A stretch of 64,000 bases of DNA from Batillaria attramentaria. Its lineage: Eukaryota; Mollusca; Gastropoda; Batillariidae. The notes below the pieces were generated by a model. That model worked only from the letters and a program-made list of their open reading frames with translations. It was not told the origin of the DNA and did no database searches. The stretch is from NCBI GenBank assembly GCA_018292915.2, contig JACVVK020000093.1, positions 947,501-1,011,500 on the forward strand, given 5' to 3'. Every line of letters begins with the position of its first letter. Position 1 is the stretch's first letter. The translations under genes were made by a program, and so were the position numbers. Shown one piece after another: positions 48,411 through 60,341 of this stretch.

Positions 48411-48620
48411 ACTTACCAGTAGCTTGTGATATGTGATACCGGTTTTTTTTCCTGGCTGGCGGGCTGCTCATCGGGGGTTTCTCACCGGGTTATCCGGCTT
48501 TCCTCCCCAAGCAAAATTGTTTTTAAAAAAAAGTTAGGTATTGGGTAGCGCTGCACAGCGGCGACGCGCTTCCTCCGGGGGAAGCAGCCCGAATTTTCCG
48601 AAAGGGACAATAAAGTAGTA
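48411..48620 (+). mobile_element. SINE-3 3' part
   Basis: GCTTGTGATATGTGATACCG, ATCGGGGGTTTCTCACCGGG, AAGCAAAATTGTT and TATTGGGTAGCGCTGCACAG, ending CCCGAATTTTCC and GGGACAATAAAGT. The head is missing. Confidence 0.75.
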
Positions 48621-48937
48621 AAAAAAAAAAAAAAAACCCAGCTAGACTGAGGCGAGATTTTAGCTGTGTTTTAGTCTCAGTTCAGTCAAGCTAGTCTTCG
48701 CACTTACAACCCAGTCTTTGGCCGTGCGTCAGGCCCCCTAGCGGATTGGTGGACTGGAATCGCAAAGTCCTTGCGGCTACTTTGAGGTTTCGGTTATTTT
48801 CACAGCGCCGGCCATCCCGGCCGTAACTCGGTGGGCTTGCCTTCGTAAGTTTTCCCGCCAGCAAATTGAATTAGTTTGTTGCTAGGCAACTTACCTTGTG
48901 GTTAGCGCCCTTGTGGCTGATGCTGCCATTTTTCATG

Positions 48938-49135
48938 CTCACAGATCGTTCTGAACTGTTTTCGTGGTATTTATCATCACACCACTTAGATACCTGGGCA
49001 GAGTGGCACTAAGCCAACAAAAGCGTACTCGATCACGCGGCGACCACACTGAGCGCTCCAGTAGTGTAATAACAGTCGTAGAATTTGAATGTTGGACCGC
49101 GCGCGCAGATTGTGAACAACACTGTATCGCATTAA
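48938..49135 (+). repeat. repeat R1 copy cut by MITE-C
   Basis: GCTCACAGATCGTTCTGAAC to TGTATCGCATTAA, with GCGACCACACTGAGCGCTCC inside. MITE-C begins at 49136. Confidence 0.8.
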
Positions 49136-49530
49136 AGATCTAAGCTCCCAACAAAAAGCTTTCCGAAGTGTGAAAAAATTTTTACTGAGTCGACCGTGCA
49201 AGCACAGTCAAGTCTGTCACGGTTGCAGAGTTTTCAGCGTCCCTGAAACCCCAATAAAAGCCAAGGGCAGCCTGATTTCACAGCTCAGTTTGCGTTTTGA
49301 CACTGAGCGAGAAAGATCGTGTAGCACTCAACATCTGCCAGACACTGTAGCGATGTGTCTCGCTCACTGACCAAAAGCCAAATAATGTCACGGCAAACCC
49401 GTGCTCTGGATTTATAAGGGTCCCCGAAGCGCTGAACACTCTGAAACTGTGACAGAGTTGACTGTGCTTGCACTGTCGACTCTAAATTTTTTTCACACTT
49501 CGGAAAGCTTTTTGTTGGGAGCTTAGACCT
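49136..49530. mobile_element. MITE-C (395 bp, ~95-bp inverted arms, TTAA flanks)
   Basis: The left arm AGATCTAAGCTCCCAACAAA with CTTTCCGAAGTGTGAAAAAA and GTGCAAGCACAGTCAA is repeated in inverse at the right, ending TTTTTGTTGGGAGCTTAGAC. TTAA lies on both sides (49132-49135 and 49531-49534), inside R1. No ORF. Confidence 0.82.
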
Positions 49531-49534
49531 TTAA

Positions 49535-50235
49535 GAGCTGGCACCCAAAGCGAGTCTGGTTCACATGCGTATACTACCAGGTTCGGTTCCCGACCGGCCC
49601 GGGTGAAATTTTCTGATGTAAACGTGCTTTATCCGCTTCTAAGCACACCTATTCGCTTATTTGGTCCAGTGCAAACGTGACCAGTTATAGAAGTTTGATC
49701 TTGGTTACGTGGAATTTCAACTGAAGTGGAGATAGAGGAGATAGAGGACTCTCTCAGTGCTTTCTAGTTGTCAAACACCTAGTTTCTGATGGAGTTTGAA
49801 AGCTATGCAAGTAAGTGGTGTGCCTTCGGTGCCGCGGCTGTGAACATCATCATAAACATCAGTGTAATGCCAACAAAAGCCATGTCAACGATGGTTTTGT
49901 TTGTCAGTTCACTCCTGGTGTTTGTCATAGCCTCGTTCTCAACAGTCACATGTTTGATGTTTGTGCTTGTGGGCGAAGGACACAAATACTGACACAGGGC
50001 CTGAAAATGCCTATTTATATATTCCCTATTAGCCTCAGGCATCATAGTCACCCCTAAAAATGCTTCAATCTAGAAACAATTACTACCATGAACAGACCAT
50101 TCAAAGGGCACGCACCTGGCAGGAGTTTTTAAAAAAATGAATGTCCTTTCCGCTCATGCCTCACTGGAGTAATGCACGTCTACTTTCTGTTTAGGCCAGA
50201 AAGCCAGTTTACACAAATCCGCTTGCCTCTGTGCA
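49535..50235. other. unassigned sequence
   Basis: A 67-codon + frame at 49789-49992 is hydrophobic (two possible membrane segments), but no family is recognised. Confidence 0.4.
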
Positions 50236-50239
50236 CAAA

Positions 50240-50435
50240 AAGTCCCAGCTTCACTGGCAGCTTGCCTCTTTTAGTGACCGCTTGCCATGCACCTTGACCT
50301 ACATAACACAAAAATCACGAAAACCACGCTTTTTCACGACAACAAAAATCACTACAGACTAGCACACTTGCCAAACCGGGTACCTCAAACAAACACCAAA
50401 CATGACTCCACGGCCAATTTGTGTCCTTACGCTTG
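50240..50435 (-). repeat. repeat R4 copy 2
   Basis: CACTGGCAGCTTGCCTCTTT, GCCATGCACCTTGACCTA and CATGACTCCACGGCCAATTT are the inverse of 1960-2150. Confidence 0.7.
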
Positions 50436-50820
50436 TAACGCAAATTGCAGGTGGACGGTCCTGTCGAATCAGTATTTCGTCCCATAGCATGACTGTGGGC
50501 TTTTTCTCATTTCCTTGTTTCCCGAAATCAGCTTGTGAATCGCATGGACTGCGTGGCATAAAAAAAAATTATCAATCAATAGCTGTTGCTCGCGCTTCGG
50601 ACGAGGAAATAATGTTCCCATGTTCGATTTTGTTTTTACGATTGTGGGAGATCATATCTGTTCTCAGCGGCTTTACAGTTCAGTGCCTGTTCCAGACAGA
50701 TTACATTTGATCTTTCATTTTATTAATATTTTTTTTTTTATATTACGTGTATCTTGTTTCGTTGCGTGCGTGTGTGTAGCATACAACAACGTTAAAGGGG
50801 CTAATGATACAATTGTATTA

Positions 50821-51325
50821 CTCACAGATCGTTCTCAGCTGTTTTCCAGGTATCTGTCATCACACCACTTACACACCTGCACAGTGACAGCGTCTATAAT
50901 GCTGGCACTGAGCCAACGAAAGCATCACACTCAAGAGTGAGACTTAGTAGGATTTCGTAGGGAAGACTTCGTTGAGCAGCGTAACCCATTTACATGTAAA
51001 TTAGGCTCACACGGCAGAGGCCGCGAGCTGCTAACGCGCTGCGATTAGCTAATGGTACCCGTAGTGTGCCTAATTTACATGCAAGTGGGTTACGCTGCTC
51101 AGCGAAGTTCTCCGTACGAAGCCCTACTAAGTCTCACTATTATAATGACGCCGACCACACTGAGCGCTCCGTTAGTGTAACAACAGTTACAGAATTTCAA
51201 TTTTTGACCGCTCCCGCGAACTGGAAACAACTTTGTATCGCTTTAAGGGCTCTACAAATCATTAGAGGCAGTATTTAGACGTACAGGCGCACTCACGAGC
51301 GAAACTGTTTCAAAACATTTTTGGC
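50821..51325 (+). repeat. repeat R1 copy split by MITE-B
   Basis: CTCACAGATCGTTCTCAGCT to GAGCCAACGAAAGC, then after MITE-B GACGCCGACCACACTGAGCG to CACTCACGAGCGAAACTGTT. Confidence 0.85.
50937..51137. mobile_element. MITE-B copy 2 (201 bp, ~70-bp inverted arms)
   Basis: GTGAGACTTAGTAGGATTTC with GAGCAGCGTAACCCATTTAC on the left is answered at the right by the inverse, ending CCTACTAAGTCTCAC. The loop is ~61 bp. No ORF. Confidence 0.88.
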
Positions 51326-51553
51326 CTAGCAAACATGCAGTTAAGATGTTCGCCACAAAGCTTGTAATCTGCGCACCAAAACCAGCCAGTCGTATCAAGC
51401 CATCACATGAGAGGCCTGTCTGTAGGCGAGGGTCGGCGAAATATTACGCGGAAAGCGTTGAGACCTCTTGCTTGTTCTATTAATACAATAATAGACATTT
51501 ATAGACACCTACTGCCTTATTTGTGCATGTTAAAAAAAGAAAACCAAGCCCAA

Positions 51554-51555
<2 letters not shown>

Positions 51556-51639
<84 letters not shown>

Positions 51640-51646
51640 CCAAAAA

Positions 51647-51706
<60 letters not shown>
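51556..51706. repeat. (CA)n blocks with duplicated TCCAAAAAC junction
   Basis: Two long CA tracts, each ended by CATCCAAAAAC, suggesting a duplicated CA-plus-junction block. Confidence 0.9.
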
Positions 51707-52005
51707 CCAAAAACAAAAGACACCTAATAAAAACATACAAACAAACAAACAAAAACAAAAGCAAGTTCCAAACGTTTCAGTCGGAAACAGAGTGGCAGCT
51801 TCGTAACTGACTGAGAAAACTTTTAACTTGTCCATGAATTTTATAGGCCTGTTGATTCGGTACATGTAATATTGATGTCGTACGGTCCAAGCCTGTGAGT
51901 GTACCAAGTATGCCGCTGGAGGTACACTGAGCAGATCCTGTGTGTCGTCTTTCTGATTAGAAATTTCAGTTCTGACAAGTTGGCCGGTTGCCCAATGCAC
52001 GGGGA

Positions 52006-52026
52006 GGGGGGGGGGGGGGGGGGGGG
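52006..52026. repeat. poly-G tract
   Basis: About 20 G. Confidence 0.9.
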
Positions 52027-52146
52027 CACTGTGTGTATATATACACATGAACGCTGGCCCCTCCGGTATTCCCTGAAGAACTGGAAATTTCACTCAGTGT
52101 GGCTGTGTGAGATAAACAATACCGTGAGCATTTACCTTTAATTGGA

Positions 52147-52241
<95 letters not shown>

Positions 52242-52373
52242 CACCCCTGCGGCATGCACACGCACACTGACATGCACACGCACGTGCACACACACACGCA
52301 CACACACACACACGCACACACACACACACGCACACACACACGCACGACTGAGAGAGAGAGAGAGAGGGGGGGG

Positions 52374-52458
<85 letters not shown>
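52147..52458. repeat. (CA)n (ACGC)n (GA)n (CA)n compound microsatellite
   Basis: Over 300 bp of simple repeats with a short GCGGCATGC spacer. Confidence 0.95.
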
Positions 52459-52459
<1 letters not shown>

Positions 52460-53760
52460 GGTATTCTATCACTGACAACGCTAACAGAAATCCCCGGGCC
52501 ACAAGATCCTCCAGGTGTTGCCTACAAACAAACATTTCTAAAATGCCAGTCAGGTCGCTTTCAAAGACGCCCTCGGAGCGAAAGGCCAACAACCCTAATT
52601 GAGTTAACTAGCTTATGTCTAGAGTAATCTTCCTTTGCGCTACGCAGACTTCGTTTTGCTTCCGTCTAGTTAAGCGCTGGTCTAAATCGGGTTTATCCGT
52701 CTGTGTCTTCCCAAGAGATATCCATGGCGTTGTCACTTGTGATCAACTGGGACCTGACGCACGAAAGGCTGACGTCACACGGGAATGTATATGGTCCGAA
52801 CAATCAGCGAACATGGCGTTTTTCTGTGTTTCTTGTGTGGTGACATGCCGGCCGGCTACAACATGTCTTTCCCCTAATGTTTACGGAGCTGTATTCCGTG
52901 TTTGTTAAGCAGAAAACCTTTGTGTTACTAGAAAGACACCCGGATACTATACATGTGCAAGTTTGATTGCTTTATGTAACAGTAAACAAAAAACAAAAAA
53001 CAAAGCCATGCAGTCGTTTAAACTCTCTCTATGCTGAGAGGTTCTTCCCCCGCCCCCCCCCCCCCCCGAGTAGATGGTTACTTCCCCTTGACTGGCAGAA
53101 ACCCGTTTTGCTAGCATTGTATGCAGTTCCGCACTCTATGATGTCATGACTGACAATTTAAAAAAAAAAAAAAAGCTGGGGATACCACAATTCGGGCCTC
53201 TGCAGCCAAGCGTTGTGAACGTGAGGGCCCGCAACTGGGAACCCTAGTCGGCATAGTTACATCCCCTTTTAAAAAAATTTCACCACTTATATTATATTAA
53301 TATTTCTGCTGGCGTGCGTGTTGGCTCCAGTCTGCTGCGCTTTGAGCAATTTGGCCAAATCGCCTGTATTGATACATGTTATTATTATTATCATCGCTCT
53401 CAGCTTACAAAAAGACGCACTGATGGAGAGAGATAGGTTTCATCACATATACCGCAGCTGCTGTGTGCTGGGTACAATGCTTTTATAGCGGTGTGCGTGC
53501 AGTTCAACTATGTGAGGCCGTTCGTGCTGATCGTTACCTGATAACCCTTGCAATTACAGATTATAGTTTTCGATGGTTGCTTGCACTCACAGCTGTCGCG
53601 GAAGGAAATGTTTTGATGTCTAATGATGTGAACCGCCACACGTGATCCCGTTACGCTTGATTGACGAAACGTGTCCGTCCTGTCACGGTGATAAGAGTAT
53701 GTGATAGGGGAATTATATATGAGGGAAAGTACATTTATATAAAGTATGCCTGGGAAAGTA
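52460..53760. other. unassigned sequence
   Basis: Poly-C at 53053-53069 and poly-A at 53161-53174. No exon recognised. Confidence 0.4.
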
Positions 53761-53763
53761 ACC

Positions 53764-54240
53764 GGCCCCCGTAGTGTAGTGGTTAGCACTTCGGACCATG
53801 GATCGGGAGACCCGGGTTTGAGTCCCAGCCGAGGCAAGTTGGATTTTTCCTACCTAGGTCGGCTCCTACCCAGAGCGTGTGTGCTATGGGCCCAATGGGG
53901 AGGTTGTTGCCACAAAGCCGAGATTCACCCACTTCAGTCATGGGTGCGACTTTGGGGGTGCTTCCCTTAGTATGGCACGTCTTATGATGTGGATGATTAC
54001 ACGGCCGGCCCCGCAGGTGCCGTAGTTCCTGGGCCTGGTGAACGCCGGGATATTTATGACACGGAGCCTGGAATGCGGCACTGTCCCGCAATCCCAGACC
54101 ACACGGACCTCCATAGCATCATCTTACCATCATCCTCATAAGAATTGCCCCAGCTTTCAAGCCCTCCGTGGATTCCACCCATGATTGGTAGGAACACCAC
54201 TGGAGCTGGCAAAGAGAGTTGGGGCAGCAAAAAAACAACA
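53764..54240 (+). mobile_element. SINE-4 full-length copy
   Basis: GTAGTGTAGTGGTTAGCAC (A-box, tRNA-Glu/Asp-like) and CCCGGGTTTGAGTCCC (B-box) begin it. The 3' part (GAATTGCCCCAGC, GGATTCCACCCATG, GGAGCTGGCAAAGAG) is shared inversely with 29335-29480. Confidence 0.75.
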
Positions 54241-54304
54241 ACAAAAGTATGCCAGGGAAAGTAGATTGTGCGTCGTAAAGGCCCAATCTTTATGATTTTT
54301 TTTA

Positions 54305-54610
54305 TGCTCACAGACCGTTCTGAGCTATTTTGGTGGCGTCTGGCATCACACCACTTAGGTACCTGCACAGTGACAGCATCTCACAGGCTGGCACAGAGCC
54401 AACAGTTCTAAGCGTACTTAATGACGTGGCTAACACGCTGAGCGAGAGTGTGAGAGCAACACCAACCGCTCAGTCTGTAGAAGTTGAATGTTCAACCGCT
54501 TACTCAAAGTGTAAACAACATTGTATCGCGTTAAGAGCTCTACTACTCATCCAGATAGAGTATTTCGAGCGTACAGGCGCATTCAGGAGCGAAACTATTA
54601 AAACACATAA
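54305..54610 (+). repeat. repeat R1, uninterrupted copy (~305 bp)
   Basis: GCTCACAGACCGTTCTGAGC, CACACCACTTAGGTACCTGC, GTTGAATGTTCAACCGCT, TTGTATCGCGTTAAGAGC and CAGGCGCATTCAGGAGCG. It serves as the reference for the split copies. I see neither a tRNA-like head nor inverted ends. Confidence 0.8.
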
Positions 54611-54814
54611 CTTGGCTTTGTAAATATATTATGGAAACTGCGCGTTTAATTAATTGATCCAACTGCAAACTCGAAAATCAGTCACGTGTTTGAACTGTAG
54701 AGAAGCGCCGTAAATTAAAAAAAAAAAGAACTTTTTCTTTGTATGCAGTTTGGGTTGCAGTACTGTGCTTTGAATGGACTTTAAAACTGAAACAGAATTA
54801 GAGTTCTACGGCTT

Positions 54815-54817
<3 letters not shown>

Positions 54818-54852
<35 letters not shown>
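54818..54852. repeat. (GTT)n
   Basis: About 12 GTT units. Confidence 0.9.
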
Positions 54853-54853
<1 letters not shown>

Positions 54854-55073
54854 TAAATCTAGTGAGCATTAGGATTGTGTAACTCTAGTTACAGTTCTGT
54901 ACCTATCCCGGCGCGGAAAATCTACCTCAGCCATGGGGTAGTAATCTGCGCACTGCCCCTCTGTCGCTACTGAACCCGTGCTGTGGACCACAGAGAGCAC
55001 CTGATTTTTTGGCTTAAGTCCTAGACTGGTTACTTATGTATATGAGGAAAAATGTATTTGAGGTATCAGTAGA

Positions 55074-55266
<193 letters not shown>

Positions 55267-55549
55267 CTTTGTCAGGTGACATTAAGCTACTCACTCACTG
55301 TTATTGTCGGGTAAGGCCAAGTTACGCTCAGTCCCGACTGAATTAAAACCTCTACTTTTGCCGAATACATCAAGGAGATAGCAGCTTTGTCAGATGTAGT
55401 GCGTACTTACGCTCGCTACCGGCAGAATTCAAACCTTTAGGTTGTCTTGTGTACACATTTAACATGTTTTATACGCGGTGCTCGGTCGCTTTCACCACAC
55501 CCTAGCTTGGTAGGCTTAAACCAGCTAATTCCGTCTTTTCGGAGCTAAC

Positions 55550-56028
55550 GTGTTTCGCTCGTGAATGAGCTTGCACGCCCAAAATACTCTATCTGGATGA
55601 TTGGTACAGCGATACAGGTGGGTGGGTGTTTGGGGGTTGAACGTCCTTTTCCCACCACATACGTGTGATACCAAAGACGGGGCAACGACGAAAAAGTCAG
55701 CACAAATATTTGGCCCCAGCCGGGATACGAACTCACGACTCACGACTCAGTCGAGCATTAGAAGTCCAACGCTCTGCCATTGGGCCACCCCGGCTGCCCT
55801 TGATGCGATACAGTTTTGTTTACGCGGCTTTCCACGAACGGTTGAACATTCAAATTCGATGACTGTTGTTACACCACTGGAGCGCTCAGTGTCAGTGGTC
55901 GCCGCGTCATCGAGTACGCTTCCGTTGGCTCAGTGCCGGCATTACAGACGCTGTCACTGTCCAGGCGTCTAAGTGGTGTGATGATAGATACCACGAAAAC
56001 AGCTCGGAACGATCTGTGAGCATGAAAA
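55550..56028 (-). repeat. repeat R1 copy split by SINE-1
   Basis: GTGAATGAGCTTGCACGCCC and AATACTCTATCTGGATGA, then after the SINE TTGATGCGATACAGTTTTGT to CGGAACGATCTGTGAGCAT. Confidence 0.82.
55618..55799 (-). mobile_element. SINE-1 copy inserted in R1
   Basis: Full minus-strand copy, with a small internal duplication (CTCACGACTCACGACT). GCGATACAG at 55609-55617 and 55805-55813 is a likely 9-bp target duplication. Confidence 0.88.
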
Positions 56029-56320
56029 TGATAGCGTTAGCCTCTTTAAGTTGTCAGGTGTACAGATTTGAAATGTTTGACACGCGTAGGGTCGCTGTTA
56101 CCAGGCCCGTACGTGGCAGGCTTAATTTTCATTTCAGGAGCTTCGACTTTCAAGAGCGGTACTCGCCAGTAAGTATTGATCCACAGTTGGCGATGGATCG
56201 GGGCAGGAATTTAGAAACGCCTGTCGATAGCACACTAGCCCTTGATCAGCTTCTGAGATATTACACAGTCATGTTCGTCAGTCACTGACCTGACTCAGGA
56301 TCGCACATTGGACAAAATGG
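56029..56320. other. unassigned sequence
   Basis: A 140-codon + frame ends here at 56288, but its first half is R1. No family is recognised. Confidence 0.35.
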
Positions 56321-56324
56321 ATAT

Positions 56325-56674
<350 letters not shown>

Positions 56675-57139
56675 AAAGACAGACAGACAGACAGACAGCG
56701 CTGCTGGGGGAGGGGAAGTCTGTATCCGAAATGATTATGACACTGACTGATAGACGCCAATTTCGACAGAGATCAGTTCGTTAGATTTCAGGCCTCGTCC
56801 ATCAAAGCTGACACTGTGCAGAACAAAGCAGTACATAACAGTACTTGACAACTGTATCTGAGGGCCTCGAACCCCGGATATTGGTTTCCGAGCCCGGGGG
56901 GAAACACAGATCGTATCCAATATATTGAATGAGTTTTTTTTGTTTTTTTTTTTGGTCGGAACTCGGGTACGCAAGAGCCGCGCTCATCCGTGGCGCTGAT
57001 TGCACTAAAGCAATTGATCACGCAGCGGCTCCACCTGTTACTCGTGCTCTTCGGGTTATGGTCTTCCTAGGGAGTGTAATCAATATGGGCACAAGTGTTC
57101 CCTGTGCTACTCTGTTGCTGATAGTAGCACCGCCGAAAT

Positions 57140-57735
57140 AAAGTTTCTCCAGAGAGTAGCACCGAGTGTTTCCATTTTCAGTTTTTGAGTGGCACCGAGT
57201 GTTTCCAACGGACTCCAGACAGTTAGTAGCGAAGAGTATATCCATTTGCAGTTTTGAGTGGCACAGAGTGTTTCCATTTGCAGGTTTGAGTAGCACAGAG
57301 TGTTTCCAACGGACTCCAGACAGTAGTAAAGAGTGTTTCCAGTTTCAGTGTTAAGTGGCACAGAGTGTTTCCATTTTCAGTTTTGAGTAGCACCGAGTGT
57401 TTCCATTTTCAGTTTTGAGTGGCACAGAGTGTTTCCAACGGACTCCAGACAGTAGTAAAGAGTGTTTCCAGTTTCAGTGTTAAGTGGCACAGAGTGTTTC
57501 CATTTTCAGTTTTGAGTAGCACCGAGTGTTTCCATTTTCAGTTTTGAGTGGCACAGAGTGTTTCCAACGGGCTCCAGACAGTAGTAAAGAGTGTTTCCAT
57601 TTTCAGTGTTGAGTGGCACAGAGTGTTTCCATTTTCAGTTTTGAGTGGCACAGAGTGTTTCCAACGGACTCCAGACAGTAGCAAACAGTGTTTCCATTTT
57701 CAGTTTTGAGTAGCAACGAGTGTTTCCAACACGCC
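57140..57735 (+). repeat. minisatellite with 129-bp higher-order unit
   Basis: The ~32-bp phrase GAGTGGCACAGAGTGTTTCC plus ATTTTCAGTTT alternates with CAACGGACTCCAGACAGTAG. TTAAGTGGCACAGAGTG recurs exactly 129 bp apart (57351, 57480). Confidence 0.88.
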
Positions 57736-57950
57736 TTCGAGTTGGCGTCGTGAAACTGAGATAGGGACAGTTTATCAGACAAACGACTTCGACCAGTGCG
57801 TCACTACAATGCAAACTGAGACGAGTGCAAGTCCCAAGTCCATCTTTCGAAGAAGAGTAGGCTGTGGCCGGTGGCGTGGAAAACAGAAATACTGTCGCAC
57901 GCACCAGAGTGAATAGCAGGGTGGTTTGTTTAGTATACATAAAGTAGCGC
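57736..57950. other. unassigned sequence
   Basis: Nothing recognised. Confidence 0.4.
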
Positions 57951-57964
57951 TTAGCTGCAGCAGG

Positions 57965-58152
57965 GGGAGCCGGGGTGGCCGAATTGTAGAGCGCTGGACT
58001 TCTAATGCTCGGGTCGTGAGTTCGTATCCCGGCTGGAGCCAAATATTTCTGCTGGTTTTTTTGGGGTTTTTTTTCATCGTTGCCCCGTCTTTGATATCAC
58101 CCGTATGTGGTGGAAAAGGACGTTGAACCCCCAAACACCCACCCACCCACCC
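57965..58152 (+). mobile_element. SINE-1 copy with exact 14-bp target duplication
   Basis: Full copy with a small T-rich expansion in the body (TTTTTTGGGGTTTTTTTTCA). TTAGCTGCAGCAGG at 57951-57964 and 58153-58166 is identical. Confidence 0.95.
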
Positions 58153-58166
58153 TTAGCTGCAGCAGG

Positions 58167-58850
58167 CTTTCACAGCGTCGTCCTCCAGCCTTGATGCGCC
58201 AGGAGCGTTTCAGAAGAGACAGAAATGTGCGCCGAGGAGAAGTCTACCATACCATACCATACAATACCATACCCACGTTCATATCTCAAGCATAATATTA
58301 TGACTTTGCGTGGGGGCACTCATTGTCGAATCTGCTGAAGTGGAATAGCACCGGAAACACTCACGTCTATTTTGATTACACCCCCGTGGGACTATGAGCT
58401 TCCTTTGTTCAGAATCGCTAGTCCGTATGCATATGATGTTTGTTCTGTGTGTTTTGCCATGGTAAAATTTTATGTGTTGAGATGAGCGTCCAGGATCTTC
58501 AAACAGCGTGTGCTTGTCCTTGGTCTGTCGCCATGTACATGCGAATTTTAATTAAATTGAATTAATGCCACAACTGCACGGTGCTGCAAACGAGTTTAGA
58601 GCAGTCTGATCTGAATATCGTACGTCACTCTTGGCTTCCGGAAATAATGAAATAATTATTAGGTCATCTCAGACTGTTATGACGTGATGAGCAAGTGTTA
58701 GCGTCAGAACTGTGCCTGAAGTGAAATTCATTACAATCTCATCGACAAGTTGCGAAACTTTCTGGATCATGATTTGGTGTTCTTTTCAAACTTTTCCACG
58801 CCCGCAGCCTTTCCCTGTTTTGGATGTTCACGTTCAACCCTTCGTATACT
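58167..58850. other. unassigned sequence
   Basis: CCATACCATACCATACAATA at about 58247-58270 is a short (CCATA)n. No gene is seen. Confidence 0.4.
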
Positions 58851-58854
58851 CCTC

Positions 58855-58894
58855 TCTGTCTCACTGTCTCACTGTCTGCCTGTCTGCCTGTCTC

Positions 58895-58950
<56 letters not shown>
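58855..58950. repeat. (CTGT)n (CT)n microsatellite
   Basis: CTGT/CTGC repeats, then CT. Confidence 0.95.
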
Positions 58951-58952
<2 letters not shown>

Positions 58953-59120
58953 GGAGTCGGGGTGGCCGAACTGTAGAGCGTTGGACTTCTAATGCTCGGG
59001 TCGTGAGTTCGTATCTCGGCTGGGGCCAAATATTTGTGCTGGCTTTTTCATCGTTGCCCCGTCTTTGATATCACCCGTACGTGGTGGAAAAGGACGTCAA
59101 ACCCCCCAAAACAACCCCTC
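58951..59120 (+). mobile_element. SINE-1 copy directly after (CT)n
   Basis: GGGGAGTCGGGGTGGCCGAA to GGACGTCAAACC; the tail is CCCTCCCCCC and CT sequence follows. Confidence 0.9.
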
Positions 59121-59149
59121 CCCCCTCTCTCTCTGTGGAATGGATCGAA

Positions 59150-59252
59150 CACACATATGTGCCGGCCTTTTTCTCACTGCCCCGTCTTTCAAATCACCGA
59201 TACGTGGTGGAAAAGGACGTTGATCTCCCCAAACACCCAGCCACTCACCCCT
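59150..59252 (+). mobile_element. SINE-1 fragment (3' part)
   Basis: CCGGCCTTTTTCTCACTGCC, CGTGGTGGAAAAGGACGTTG and AAACACCCAGCCACTCACCC. Confidence 0.75.
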
Positions 59253-59254
59253 CG

Positions 59255-59629
59255 AACTCACACCTCTTCGCGCGAGATGCGAGAGCAGCGGACCAACCCA
59301 CTACAGACCACAACTGCCGCCCTATCCGCAAACGCTCTTCCCAGCTGAGCAGGCCTCCGTTCTCTGACCCTCTCCTGGCGATGTGGGTGCAGAAGAACGC
59401 AGTGGACCTGCCCGAGACTGGATTATCGAGAAGTAGTTTTGAGGCGGAGAGGGGATCGATACACAAATAATAGACTGGTTCTGCCTCGCATGGACGCGTG
59501 GATGAGGTATGGGAGCTTACAGCGGCGCTGGATCACGAGGCAATTACCAAAGAACAGGGTGGTGATGATGTGGAGGACGAAAAGGAGGCTTTAACCGTAT
59601 TTCTGGCACTAATTTGTCGCACTGAATAA
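59255..59629 (+). pseudogene. possible decayed coding segment, unknown family
   Basis: One frame stays open from the SINE fragment to TAA TAG at 59468-59473 (it includes SDPLLAMWVQKNAVDLPETG) and then, in the same frame, from 59474 to 59629 (VDEVWELTAALDHEAITKEQ). The second part is acidic and amphipathic. I recognise no family. Openness of this length can be chance. Confidence 0.2.
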
Positions 59630-59764
59630 TTACAGAAAGAGGCCTGACCGGCAGGGGGAGACGTTATGATGTAAGTCCGAGACTAGCGTCATCTTTCAGT
59701 GCTGCGTAGTCTCGGACGTGTGAGTTCATGGTCAAAGTTTATGCCAGAAAAAAACCCACAGGAA

Positions 59765-59875
59765 ACAAAAAAAAAAAAAAAAAAAAAAAACCAGCAACAA
59801 AGAACAAAAACATAAAACCAACGAGAAAACAACAACAACAACAACCCAAAACAACAACAACAAAAAACAACGACA
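59765..59875. repeat. poly-A and (ACA)n tract
   Basis: About 22 A followed by ACAACAACA-type sequence. Confidence 0.9.
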
Positions 59876-60340
59876 CGCATTTGGATACATGGAAAATAGA
59901 CACATTGCAAGATAATAAACTTCAGTTAGTAGTTCAGTCAACATTATGATAACGCGCTCGTGTTCACAATGATACAGAAGACCCCTGTGGCCTATTGCAT
60001 GAAGCAATACTACGTCGTAATTAAGTCCGAGCCTAGCTTGACGAAGCTGAGACTAAAAGATCAGTACGACATGCATAAACGGAGACTAGGGCAAGTTTAC
60101 GACCATATCAGGGGCTGATCGGTCCCGACTTCATAAGTGTGAGACTAAAGCCAAGTCTCATGCTAGGCTATTTGAATTTCATGCATCGGACCCCAGGTCA
60201 CCGAGCGATCGCTCGTAATGATCCGGGCGTGACTCGCTTTGTCAGCGTGTGGTTTAGGGTTAATTCGGCGATGACAAACGACGTGTAATTGTGCGTGGGT
60301 TAAAGTGTAATTGCGTGTGGTTTAAAGTGCTACCATTTTC
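59876..60340. other. unassigned sequence
   Basis: No gene. Short near-palindromic phrases around GAGACTAAA and AGTCTC recur at 60047 and 60141. Confidence 0.4.
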
Positions 60341-60341
60341 A

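Noticed and set aside
49789..49992. Small two-helix membrane protein
   Set aside because: It is hydrophobic but short, with no family, no splice context and no conservation evidence.
53764..53840. tRNA-Glu/Asp gene
   Set aside because: It is followed by a body repeated at 29335-29480; it is the head of SINE-4.
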